A stretch of DNA of 11,017 nt from Cephalothrix simula (GCA_035591015.1 JAXIUW010209953.1:1-11017); one strand, 5' to 3'; shown: positions 1 to 7,502, counted from the first letter of the stretch. Numbers and translations are program-made. The notes: generated from the sequence alone by a model not told the origin.

Positions 1-98
1 ATATGGTTAGCCTTCCAAAACTAGTCAAAATTGGTCGACTTGGCCAAGAAAAATTGCTAATGTAAACGCGGCTTTAAAGCTGTTCTGAATGATGTAAG
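1..98. other. Unassigned leading sequence
   Basis: No gene is supported here. The only local structure is a short stretch containing the palindrome TTGGCCAA near position 42. If the exon candidate that follows is real, this would be the end of an intron; the pyrimidine tract before its AG is weak. Confidence 0.3.
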
Positions 99-216
99 TT
101 TCAACACTCGATGCCCCTAATGAGTCTAAGCAAAATGCTTTTGCAAACATTCCAAGATTGAAACCGAGCTCCAACATTGTCCAAAGTATGCTCAAAGACA
201 GACATCTTGTCGCCAG
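99..216 (+). CDS. Weak candidate internal exon, unknown protein
   Basis: This 118-nt stretch is open in one plus-strand frame (phase 2 at its start) and ends at CGCCAG followed by GTAGGT, a reasonable GT donor at 217. The assumed acceptor AG at 97-98 has only a poor pyrimidine tract, which is the main weakness. Read this way it encodes about 39 residues of mixed, soluble-looking composition containing the peptide NIPRLKPSSNIVQSMLKDRH; I recognise no domain. The opposite strand is also open here: an ATG-started frame of 34 codons begins MSVFEHTLDNVG and ends with TGA near 103. It would be in phase with the minus-strand exon candidate at 662-821 if spliced just before its ATG, although that acceptor is poor too. 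The strand is therefore uncertain and the whole call is tentative. Confidence 0.2.
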
Positions 217-655
217 GTAGGTTTTTAAAATGTATATTAACTATGTATTATGAAAGAGGCCAAATATTTCCGTAATGACTTAAAGATAGATTACCTTACG
301 ATAAACCGATAAGAGGAGTTATTAAATAAATTATATATGAGAAAATGACTATAACTTCCGATACAAAGTGTGAAAACAAAAACAAAACATTAAGTTTGAG
401 AAGACAAAAGGTCATGAAGTTGCAAACGTGTTAAAAATATTAAAGAGTAATCACGAAGTTGCAACTTGCTAGCGTGTTAAAAACAATAAGCATGATAAAA
501 AGTGTGTGAAATCCCTAAGAGAAGCACGGTGTTCGTGTCGAATAGCAAAAAATGATGATGACATTTTGTAAAGGCTTTGATGCCCGACTAGACATGTGTA
601 TGAACGTCGTGAATACATGACAACATTAGCAACATAGTTGCTTTTGTTTGTGATG
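217..655. other. Gene-free AT-rich stretch
   Basis: I see no gene, RNA or complete repeat here. A short phrase, AAGTTGCAA followed by CGTGTTAAAAA, occurs twice (about 416-437 and 457-483), suggesting a small local duplication. If the flanking exon candidate on the minus strand is real, this would be its downstream intron. Confidence 0.4.
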
Positions 656-661
656 GCTTAC

Positions 662-821
662 CATCTCAACTTTTTGCTCATCCAAGATGTTGTTTATAAT
701 TTCTGACTCTCTGCCGTCAATGTCAATGCCTTCTACATTAAGTTTGTGCTCCATGATATCGTCAGAGCAGGTTAATACGGGTTCAAAGGTAGAGGGATCA
801 CTTCGGGTACACCAATTAAGT
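662..821 (-). CDS. Candidate internal exon, unknown protein
   Basis: On the minus strand this 160-nt segment has the best exon signature in the window. Upstream is a pyrimidine-rich run (TTTTTGTTTTCCTTTTACTG) leading to an AG at 823-822, and the segment ends GAGATG before GTAAGC, a near-consensus donor at 661-656. Between them one frame is fully open (phase 1 in, phase 0 out) and encodes about 53 residues rich in D, E, I and N, including DDIMEHKLNVEGIDIDGRES and ending DEQKVEM. The frame stays open beyond both splice sites, giving an 87-codon ORF (626-889), but the added ends look intronic. An internal ATG at 750-752 could be the start if the first exon is non-coding. I recognise no domain and infer no function. 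The CpG-richer patch at 1228-1445 lies upstream and could be the promoter. Only one exon can be seen, so the gene model is incomplete. Confidence 0.4.
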
Positions 822-1160
822 CTCCAATTGGATGAATCAGTAAAAGGAAAACAAAAAGATTTATAAGAATATGAACAAAATAAAAACAAAATTATAACTT
901 AAGCAAGTAAATAAGTAAAACTAAAAATACAAACTAAAAACTAAGAAGCGTTATAAGCATTAAGTATTTCCTCAAAAGTATTTACTAAAACATGTATTAT
1001 ATCGATTGACATGTGAAACCTACCGTACTAATCAGTGATATATTTTGTTAAGTTTTTGCAAATTCCGAAACAAAATTTGATGTAACTTAAAATTTTAATC
1101 CAATTTAAAACTAAAGAGTGTTTCCATTTTATCCTTAATGAAATGACTTAAACTACTAAC
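822..1160 (-). other. Candidate first intron of the minus-strand gene
   Basis: On the minus strand CCAG followed by GTTAGT at 1164-1155 could serve as a donor for the acceptor at 823-822, giving a 339-nt AT-rich intron. The sequence shows no other gene or repeat. This is a splice-site reading only, and the donor is of moderate quality. Confidence 0.25.
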
Positions 1161-1227
1161 CTGGTAAAACTTTCATTAGTGTATTCCGTTAGTCAACATA
1201 GTAAAAATTTCTGTAAATAAATCTCTG

Positions 1228-1445
1228 CGTCTTAGCTGTACTACGACACGCACTAGAATACTACTACACGCTTTGAGATGCGATTCTTCATTACTTTGGC
1301 TCGAAGCAGTCAATACTTGCTGAACCAATCAGAGTTACCAGAGCGGCCGCGTAGGAAGCTTCGATCTCTTTCTCGTATTTTTTAAAAGCTCGAATTTCTT
1401 ACTATCAAGCGGCTGATTGGAAGATGCGCTGCCACGCGTAGGTTC
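1228..1445 (-). promoter_or_regulatory. CpG-richer patch with opposed CCAAT boxes, candidate promoter
   Basis: This patch is richer in CG dinucleotides than its surroundings, including a GCGGCCGC at 1343-1350 and an ACGCGT near 1434-1439. It holds CCAATCAG at 1325-1332 and its exact inverse, CTGATTGG, at 1413-1420. NF-Y recognises CCAAT in either orientation, and opposed pairs are common in promoters, sometimes bidirectional ones. The patch sits 5' of the minus-strand exon candidate, with a possible splice donor at 1160, so a minus-strand first exon could start here. No convincing TATA box is positioned to fix a start site. The two octamers could instead be a chance inverted repeat. Confidence 0.35.
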
Positions 1446-1898
1446 ATTCATATCTAGTATTGACTTTTAATAAAATATTTTAATAAATTACTACTTAATT
1501 TATCGAATAATAGTAAATTATAGTACGATTGCCCAAAAAAGGGAAAAATATAGTACTACAGATACAACTGAGGGGGCTCATTCATTGAAATATTCGATTT
1601 TTTAAACTTCTTAATATTCATTTGCACTAATAAACCTGATTATATTTAGAATTATAGTAAATAATAGTACTACTGGTTCTAGAGTGTCAAATAAATTCCA
1701 GAAATAATACCTAAGGCAATTTCTTCTAACTCATGCTAATTTCACAGAACAGTGTGTAGGAAAATGTAAAAACAATTTATGCCTCTAATTTATTAGAGCC
1801 GAAAAGCCACGTTAAATTTTACTAAAGAACAAACAAAATTCGAATATCCTGACATCCTTATTAGATACCTATACCTATTGTATCACCGCATCCTATAA
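1446..1898. other. Gene-free AT-rich stretch
   Basis: No gene is visible. The phrases AATAATAGTAAATTATAGTAC (about 1506-1525) and AATTATAGTAAATAATAGTAC (about 1651-1671), with TATAGTACTAC at about 1550-1560, are variants of one short A/T motif and look like slipped simple sequence. The stretch ends at the satellite array. Confidence 0.4.
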
Positions 1899-2530
1899 TC
1901 CTGAGTCTGATACAACCTCAAAAATATTCTTTTTATCTGACGTTTCCTCATTCCTCAGAGGCTATATCCATGAATCTGATACAACCTCAAAAATATTCTT
2001 TTCATCAGGCTTTTAGAGACTGTTTAGTTCGACCTAAAAGTTCTATACTAATAGATCTAATAGCTCTTATTAGTCCTATAAGAGTAAATCTGATACAACC
2101 TCAAAATATTCTTTTTATCTGACTTTTCCTCATTCCTCAGAGGCTATATCCATGAATCGATACAACCTCAAAAATATTCTTAGAGACTGTTTAGTTCGAC
2201 CTAAAAGTTCTATACTAATAGATCTAATAGCTATAAGAGTAAGTCTGATACAACCTCAAAAATATTCTTTTTATCTGGCTTTTCCTAAGAGGCTATATCC
2301 ATGAGACTGATACAACGTCAAAAAATCAGGCTTTTAGAGACTGTTTAGTTCGACCTATAAGTTCTATTCTAATAGATCTAATAGCTCTTATCATAAGATT
2401 AAGTCTGATACAACCTCAAAAATATTCTTTTCATGGCGTTAATCCCCATAAGCCCTATAAGAGGCTATATCAATGAGTCTTGATACAGACTAAAATATTC
2501 TTTTCATCAGGCTTTTAGAGACTGTTTAGT
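1899..2530 (+). repeat. Degenerate compound satellite with alternating short and long monomers
   Basis: The phrase TCTGATACAACCTCAAAAAT recurs with variants beginning near 1907, 1975, 2089, 2157, 2244, 2306, 2404 and 2478. The spacings are 68, 114, 68, 87, 62, 98 and 74 bp, so short (62-74) and long (87-114) monomers alternate, forming a higher-order unit of about 155-182 bp in roughly four copies. The short monomer ends in CTCAGAGGCTATATCCATGA; the long one contains CTTTTAGAGACTGTTTAGTT, then TAATAGATCTAATAGCT. Copies differ by indels and substitutions, and the last is cut off at TTTAGTAATG. No open frame runs through it. It matches no named satellite that I can recall. Confidence 0.85.
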
Positions 2531-2579
2531 AATGAAATTACTCAGGTCTTACTGAAGACCAGAGGTTACCATTAATGGT
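2528..2579. repeat. Three consecutive perfect inverted repeats at the satellite edge
   Basis: Three short perfect palindromic units lie in a row: AGTAAT-gaa-ATTACT (2528-2542), GGTCTT-actg-AAGACC (2545-2560) and the gapless ACCATTAATGGT (2568-2579). They begin exactly where the last satellite monomer is interrupted. Together they could form a row of small hairpins in single-stranded DNA or RNA. None is followed by a T-run. Confidence 0.7.
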
Positions 2580-2819
2580 CCTTTTCAACCCAATATAACA
2601 TCATATTGAATCATATTTAGAGATTATCATTGAATTTTGGACAGTAAATGTTTTCTTGGATGCATAGTAACACCATCTATATAATAAACACTGATGGTAA
2701 CACTGGCCCATTAAGATAGGGAAACGGATTTTAAATTTACCCTTGGTATTGTTTGCCCTTAAGTTTTACACCGGTATAAGGCTTATTTTTTTCTTCAATC
2801 AAGAAAGTATATCAAGTGA
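2580..2819. other. Unassigned spacer
   Basis: No gene is visible. The word GTAACAC occurs twice about 30 bp apart with CACCATC and GATGGT between, a weak imperfect inverted repeat (about 2667-2704). The phrase TTTTACACCGGTATA near 2764 resembles the TTTACACCGGTACC seen in the repeat block near 5920. Confidence 0.35.
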
Positions 2820-3374
2820 AAATTGAGTGAAAATTCAACCATAATGAATATAATGAAACCAGAGAAAATGTTATTCACATATAATTATGGTGTTGGACAA
2901 AGTCATGTCGTTGAGAATCACATCGACTTAATTAAAGCTTCCTCAGATGCTTAAGATATGTTAGCCTTAAGGCAAGCATCATGCGTATAAGCCAACGCCT
3001 TTCTTATGCAATATGCAGAATTTAAATGTATGAATTACAAAGGAAATTATAAAAGTCATTTCTGGCATTCTAATTGATCTTGATCCACGATATAAGTTAC
3101 TGGAATAGTCAGAAGAGATGACAAAATCTCTTGTCTGAAATTCAGCATCAAATTACATATCACGTCATGCGGCATTGCCTCTGACGAAAATATGTTGTTG
3201 TTTGAATCAAAATCACTATTACTGATTCCAAAAATTTATAATCTTAAATTTTTGCTGAATTCTGAAGACATATTCGATCATATTCGGATACCGACCTTCT
3301 TTATAGGAGTTAAGTCCTTACGAACTGAATTTTTGAAAGTGGTGTCCTGCGATCGGACCAAAAATACCAGTAAA
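2820..3374 (+). pseudogene. Possible decayed coding relic with an hAT-like motif
   Basis: Plus-strand frames here have few stops. One frame runs 2820-3074 with stops only at 2952 and 2988. A second (3034-3135) reads GILIDLDPRYKLLE, a stop, SEEMTKSLV, then a stop. A third is uninterrupted for 93 codons (3096-3374). The phrase LDPRYK followed by an acidic, lysine-containing segment resembles the LDPR(Y/F)K signature in the C-terminal half of hAT-superfamily transposases. That is the only family resemblance I can see. No DDE residues, BED finger or C-terminal dimerisation motif could be located, and the long open frame at 3096-3374 is not the frame carrying the motif. Terminal inverted repeats and 8-bp target duplications typical of hAT elements were not found. 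A short match of this size can occur by chance. Confidence 0.22.
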
Positions 3375-3376
3375 TA

Positions 3377-3520
3377 ATGATGATATATCAATTAGACAGT
3401 CAACTTAAGATTCAGATATCTAACAAAGAAGGGCAAGCAAACCTTAAAAATAATGTAGGCCTGCCACGTAGCTTGGGCCAGTGTTTATATGCAGGTATAG
3501 TCATAATTAATCACAGGTAG
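3377..3520 (+). CDS. Short open frame of unknown significance
   Basis: An ATG-started frame of 47 codons begins two bases after the stop of the preceding open frame (the sequence there is TAAATAATGATG) and ends at TAG 3518-3520. It contains ISNKEGQANLKNNVGLPRSL. It could be the continuation of the relic before it after a frameshift, or chance. I recognise no domain. Confidence 0.12.
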   Translation: MMIYQLDSQLKIQISNKEGQANLKNNVGLPRSLGQCLYAGIVIINHR

Positions 3521-3541
3521 TCAGACTTCCAGGTAAATTTG

Positions 3542-3561
3542 GCCTCTGATTAAGAGAGGCC
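3542..3561. repeat. Short inverted repeat
   Basis: GGCCTCT and AGAGGCC face each other across a spacer of about seven bases, giving a 7-bp hairpin arm. There is no T-run after it, so it is not terminator-like. Its function is unknown. Confidence 0.5.
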
Positions 3562-3643
3562 TGATGGATTGACTTTAAAATGATGAATTCAGACTTACTT
3601 TCGACATTAAATTTTCCTAAAAAAAATCAATTAGGTAACTTGA

Positions 3644-4153
3644 GATACACCTCCGTTATCCTCAGGGCAAAACATGGTAATTGCATCGAATTTGTTAAAG
3701 CTAGATTATGATACAAATAAAATAGTCAATGACATTCGAAAAAGCAATGGTGACATAAATTGCGACGTTTTTCTTAAAGCTGGATTTAATAAAGAAAACT
3801 GATTTAAGCCTCTGGATTATTGTGATCCGGACAATTTCAAAGAAAGGGCGGCAGATCAAGAATAATACACTAAAATAAAGCCTTCTAAACCAAATTTGTC
3901 CCCTTTTCATTACGATAAAACTCAATAAAGATCAAAAGACAATCGGTCTTCTGAATTAAAGATTTGTAGCAGAAATGTAATGGAAAAACTAAAGCTTTAA
4001 TACATTTAGGACTATAATCCTGAAGTGAAACCGTCATCGGTATTCATTTCCCCACCCTTGCCACTATCTCCTGGAGGCGTCCACCGCGTCCTACAAAAAA
4101 CACTTGGATTTAGATCAATTTGAAATGTAGACCTTAAGAAAGTACACCGAAAC
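3644..4153 (+). pseudogene. Low-stop plus-strand frame, possible gene relic
   Basis: One plus-strand frame covers about 170 codons with stops only at 3800, 3863, 3926, 3998, 4007 and 4121; at this base composition about twice as many would be expected. Peptides within it look soluble and mixed, for example NKIVNDIRKSNGDIN, DYCDPDNFKERAADQ and SVFISPPLPLSPGGVHRVLQ. No domain is recognisable and no splice sites neatly remove the stops. The frame breaks at the inverted-repeat element starting at 4169, and a 4397-4672 frame in the same register resumes beyond it (ending KLDEESINREYNLAKPKIG), which would fit insertion into an already decaying sequence. The opposite strand also has a 74-codon ORF here (3701-3925), so strand assignment is unsure. 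Confidence 0.2.
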
Positions 4154-4168
4154 TGAAGCAACTCGCGG

Positions 4169-4531
4169 CGAGGGGCGGAAAACGCCAAAAAATTGACACG
4201 GACTATTGGACTATTTATTTCATGGACTATTTTGTTGGACTATTTCGTGAACTTTGGACTATTTTGTTCGACTATTGGGCTATTTCATGGACTATTGGAC
4301 TATTTCGTGGACTATTGGACTTTTTCGTGCACTAACGGACTATTTTGAGGACTAGTGGACTATTTTGATTGACAACTGGACTATTTTGTTGGACTAATGG
4401 ACTATTTCGTTGGACTAATGGACTATTTTGTTGGACTATGGACTTTTTCGTGGATTATTGGACTATTTCGTGGACTATTGGACTTTTTTGTAGACTATAG
4501 TCCGGGACCAAAGTCCGTTTCCCGCCCCTCG
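4169..4531. mobile_element. MITE-like element: 16-bp inverted ends around a minisatellite
   Basis: CGAGGGGCGGAAAACG at 4169-4184 is matched in inverse by CGTTTCCCGCCCCTCG at 4516-4531, 15 of 16 bases. Outside these, TCGCG occurs in both flanks in inverted orientation, so the repeat may extend a few more bases with a small gap. The interior is a GGACTATT minisatellite. The GC-rich ends contrast sharply with the AT-rich surroundings. No protein is encoded and I found no convincing target duplication, so transposition is inferred only from the inverted ends. The right end contains TTTCCCGC, matching the E2F consensus TTTSSCGC; the left end has a one-base variant. Confidence 0.55.
4198..4500 (+). 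repeat. GGACTATT minisatellite
   Basis: About 22 copies of GGACT followed by ATT, ATTTYGT or TTTTYGT are strung together. The common compound unit is GGACTATTGGACTATTTCGT (about 20 bp), with variants such as GGACTAATGG and GGACTATTTTGTT. Reading frames through it give only repeats of MDYFVGL-like peptide and should not be called genes. It ends in GACTATAGTC, a palindrome, then CCGGGACCAAAGTCCG. Confidence 0.85.
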
Positions 4532-4533
4532 AG

Positions 4534-4854
4534 TCGCGAAAGATATCGTAAACACGAGACATCATGCAGTTCTGGAATAAATGATCAAGGTTTCAAATTG
4601 GATGAAGAGTCAATAAACAGGGAGTATAACCTAGCTAAGCCAAAGATAGGAATGAAATTTTTTCCGGTCTAAGGTGACATGAGACAATTCGAATGCCCAT
4701 CACTCAATGTATCCCTTAATAGTTAATAATTGTAAATAACAATGAGACGTGCCATTGCATATGAATACTAATTAATCCAGACAGTTTGACGATATTTAAA
4801 TGAAGCTAATAATCTTAATTCGATTCAGATACGTCTCATACAGAAGGGTATTAA
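4534..4854 (+). other. Unassigned sequence after the element
   Basis: A plus-strand frame that starts inside the minisatellite continues to a TAA at 4670-4672 and then reads GDMRQFECPSLNVSLNS before further stops. This may be the far side of the low-stop frame that ends before the element. From 4730 on I see nothing beyond AT-rich sequence. Confidence 0.2.
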
Positions 4855-5211
4855 GCTGATGAACCAGAAAGGGTTTTCACAGGATGTGACCTTGAACAAA
4901 CGATGATGAATGATCATCAATGATGATCAATGCAATATTCACTCATTTCAATACCAGAAAATTCGCAAGCTGTGATTCATTCATATCTATTTAATTGGTA
5001 AGACTATGGTCAGGGAAGAATTCAGCAATATTTACTAATCCAAACAAATCTTTCTTCTCGGCCAAAATGATGCCCCGAGTGTAATAACTCTTCGTATTGC
5101 ACGCGCGACAAAATCGTTAGCGACTTATGCACATTGGCGAAAATTAAAGGCTGAATAAGAGACATCATAAGAATGACAATTTTGAATATTGGGAAAAAAA
5201 CTTCGCAGAAA
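4855..5211 (+). pseudogene. Low-stop plus-strand frame with cysteine cluster
   Basis: One plus-strand frame runs 119 codons with stops at 4921, 4924, 4999, 5068 and 5152. The segment after the fourth stop reads CPECNNSSYCTRDKIVSDLC, where the first three cysteines are spaced like a small zinc-binding knuckle (C-x2-C-x5-C). A second plus-strand frame opens at 5148 and runs into the palindrome cluster, containing EYWEKNFAEITYNALQN. A frameshift near 5150 would connect them. No family is recognised. The minus strand also carries a 77-codon ORF (5022-5255). Relic of a gene or chance cannot be separated by eye. Confidence 0.18.
4911..4929. repeat. Perfect inverted repeat TGATCATC-aat-GATGATCA
   Basis: Eight-base arms separated by three bases form a perfect inverted repeat in a GATGAT-rich patch. 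A second hairpin (GATGAT-gaatg-ATCATC, 4902-4918) overlaps it, so alternative foldings are possible. Confidence 0.6.
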
Positions 5212-5294
5212 TAACTTACAATGCTCTGCAGAACTGCCACACTATTCAGTTTCACTTTCTATTACCTCAATACATCCTAGGTTTGCAATTTGCA

Positions 5295-5394
5295 ACGGTA
5301 CCAATATCAGTAACGGTGCCGGCGGTATTCGGGCTACAGTATCGGTACCGGTGCAGATTCCCGGTACCGATCGGTACCGGTACCTAATGCCAAG
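5295..5394. repeat. GGTACC/ACCGGT palindrome cluster
   Basis: GGTACC or its close variants recur many times in 100 bp. CCGGTACCGATCGGTACCGG (5361-5380) is a perfect gapless 20-bp palindrome, and ATCGGTACCG (5341-5350) pairs perfectly with CGGTACCGAT (5362-5371). The patch is GC-rich against an AT-rich background. A 70-codon ORF crosses it, but its C-terminal part is just translated repeat. Confidence 0.8.
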
Positions 5395-5401
5395 TTTATG
5401 A

Positions 5402-5740
5402 TATACAATATCCTACAAAATCAAAATTCTTAAAAGCCGATATTTTGTTACTCTAGTGAACGAGAGGATTTCTCTCCGCCTACCGTCGAAAATACACAAT
5501 GAGGGGGGTATTTTGGCTGATATGGTCATCAAAAGAAAGCTAAAAATTTACATATTACAGGGCAAAATTTTAGTGAGGTGGAGGTCAGCCTAGAGACCTC
5601 ATAGATTTCATCCTAACATCTGATGTTTCCTCGAGGAACTCGAACTGAACTTTTATCTCTGCAAATCATTAAAGCATGAAATAAGACTTTAAAATAGTCG
5701 ATAGAAGCTTTTAAAACAGCTACAAAACTATATATAAACA
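5402..5740 (+). other. Unique spacer with a 63-codon open frame
   Basis: A plus-strand frame without an early ATG is open from 5402 to 5590 and contains NERISLRLPSKIHNEGGILA; it resumes after the TAG with two more short open pieces. No domain is recognised. The hairpin GAGGTC-(8 nt)-GACCTC sits at 5581-5600. I see no regulatory motif. Confidence 0.2.
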
Positions 5741-5741
5741 G

Positions 5742-6276
5742 TACCGGTGTAGGAATTAGTGTTTCTAGGTTTTAAAGTCCCCTTGCGTACAAAATGTATA
5801 GGGTGAGAGGACATTAATCCCCAGGTTGAACATTTAACACCAGCTTGTTTCGTGTCACCTATACATGTACAATACAAAATTTATTGCGGTGGACATTAAT
5901 TCCTGGGGACACCCATCCCTTTACACCGGTACCGGTAGAGGAACCGACCTAGAGTACTGGTATAATAGATACTGGTGTAACGGTTGCTGTGTCCCTCAGT
6001 GTCCGGCAAAGTTCCCAGAAAAAAGCCATACTATCTGTGTATGTATACAACGAAGAGGACACTAAGCGGATTTAAACCGGTACCGGTGTAACGGTTTGCC
6101 GTGTCCCTCGGCGTTCAGTGTCCGCGTATGTACATTTAGATAGGAAAGGTAGGACAATAAAAGCCGGTTGCCAATATGTCCGACGAAAAAGCCATTTCAT
6201 TTGTACATTATGTTTATATGTTTATGCTACGAAGAGGACACTAACCGCCAAGAACAACTTTAGTACCGGCGGTACT
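5742..6276 (+). repeat. Degenerate tandem repeat starting in ACCGGT and ending in GAGGACAYTAA
   Basis: Copies begin with ACCGGT-type palindromes and end with GAGGACATTAA or GAGGACACTAA. End motifs lie at 5807, 5889 (GTGGACATTAA), 6055 and 6234. The two best copies share ACCGGTACCGGT (5925-5936; 6076-6087), GTGTAACGGTT (5975; 6086), TGTCCCTC, AAAAAGCCAT and CGAAGAGGACACTAA (6051-6065; 6230-6244). The second copy carries about 68 extra bases between the middle and the end. The block closes with the palindrome AGTACCG-g-CGGTACT (6262-6276). The 66-codon ORF at 5865-6065 is repeat-derived. I know no named element with this structure. Confidence 0.7.
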
Positions 6277-6334
6277 TTAAAACCCGACTGAAATCTATCC
6301 CACAATGCATCGCAATGGGAAAGCCTTTTAATAA

Positions 6335-6342
6335 TGACGTCA
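6335..6342. promoter_or_regulatory. TGACGTCA palindrome (CRE/ATF-type)
   Basis: A perfect TGACGTCA octamer, the consensus for CREB/ATF-family bZIP factors, lies shortly after the repeat block. Just before it, TCCCA and TGGGA bracket an ATGCAT (about 6298-6320). There is no gene start nearby, so a regulatory role is unproven. Confidence 0.35.
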
Positions 6343-6841
6343 TTTTTCGTTAGGGATAATATTGCTACCACTTATTTCGAGCAAAAAATACATGAGAATA
6401 ATGAATGCGCTGGTGTTATTATTGTTGGAGAAAACACGCTAATGGATCATTATTTTTAAAAGGCTTTAAAACAAAGACATTGTTTCAAAGATAAAATTGA
6501 GGGGGACGAAAAGAAAAATAAACAATTTTCTCTTTTATTTCAAGCAGGTGGAATTTTCCCAATTTTTTTCGTAGGTGGAAAATGATCTTATGATTGTTTT
6601 GTACAGCTTAATTAGCTGTTGGCCCTTAATTCAATTTAGAACTCAAATATAAACCTTCTAACCATGCTAAGGGGAGTTATGAGAATTGAGAAAATGGATT
6701 CTAGTGCAGAAAACAATGAAACTGTTCCAAAATGTTGACGTATATCCAGGTTTTTCTGATAAAATTTCAACAATTGCACTGATTGCACTTAAACATGTCG
6801 GCCAAAACTGCGTGAAAATTCTGTTTCTATGACGTTTTTAA
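6343..6841. other. Gene-free AT-rich stretch
   Basis: No supported gene or repeat. AGGTGGAAttttCCC and TAGGTGGAAAATG near 6545-6585 share AGGTGGAA. A plus-strand ATG frame at about 6664 runs only 24 codons. Confidence 0.35.
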
Positions 6842-7362
6842 AACGACAAGGGGAAGATCAAATCCCTACTAACTCCACTTCATGCTGAACAAGCATTAAT
6901 TGTCAGATTTTATAAGGACCAAAATTTGGAACTTAATTGGCAACATGTAGCGATTAATATTATGAATAATGGCATACTGGCGCCAAATATTTATAAAATG
7001 AAGCAAATAGTTGTTTCAGATTTCCAGATAACATTCTCTTACATTGCTACCCAACTTATGTTTCGAAACTAACTCGGGGTTCCAAAATTTCCAACAGCTC
7101 TAGTCAGGGTGGCTGGTTGCCTGAACTCACACATCCTCTTATAAAAACTATGAAATTAAAAAAAACACCTGACGGTAAAACTAATTATTTCCCATAATTT
7201 AAAGTTTTTTTTCTAAGGCAGGTAATGTCGAATTCTTTAGAAAATTGAGTTTTTAAAATTAATATGCGCAACGTTGTCCAGCTGTTCAAAACCAAAAAAA
7301 TGGACTTCTTTATTTTCAATGAGGTAAAAAGTCTAACTAAGAAAAACCTCATTTTAATCTAT
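6842..7362 (+). pseudogene. Overlapping low-stop plus-strand frames, possible gene relic
   Basis: One plus-strand frame is open for 76 codons (6842-7069), then runs 23 more to a TAA at 7142. A second opens at 6997, is uninterrupted for 66 codons to a TAA at 7195, and continues to 7362 with one further stop at 7246. A single frameshift in the 6997-7069 overlap would join them into about 170 codons. Peptides such as PLHAEQALIVRFYKDQN, NWQHVAINIMNNGILAP and SQGGWLPELTHPLIK are of normal, low-bias composition, which makes this one of the more coding-like stretches here. I recognise no family and no catalytic motif. There is no initiator context or splice support. The reverse strand is interrupted by more stops over the same interval, in the frame I read. 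Confidence 0.25.
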
Positions 7363-7502
7363 TAATTACACAAACCACACATGGATAAAAAACAAAAATA
7401 AGGAAACCTTAAAAATATACTAAGATCTAGCAGCTGTTAAATATTTAGCAAATAATAACGTAAAGAATTGTGCTTTTTTATTATTTCATGATTCGTATAA
7501 AG

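Noticed and set aside
1343-1360. GCGGCCGC (NotI) with a nearby AAGCTT (HindIII), suggesting cloning vector
   Set aside because: The flanking sequence is AT-rich genomic-looking DNA with no polylinker or vector backbone, so it is a natural GC-rich patch.
1899-2530. Possible CRISPR array
   Set aside because: The repeats are degenerate, the spacings vary from 62 to 114 bp and the intervening sequences are themselves repeated, so they are not unique spacers.
3800-3928. Stops at 3800, 3863 and 3926 spaced exactly 63 nt apart
   Set aside because: The sequences around the three stops are not similar, so there is no tandem repeat and the equal spacing is most likely coincidence.
4397-4672. 91-codon ORF starting MDYFVGLMDYFVGL
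   Set aside because: The start and first third are minisatellite translation. Only the part after the inverted repeat could be unique, and it is treated with the low-stop frames.
5865-6065. 66-codon ORF with cysteine-rich C-terminus
   Set aside because: It is translated repeat sequence: the cysteine-containing segment is encoded by the ACCGGT/GAGGACACTAA repeat unit.
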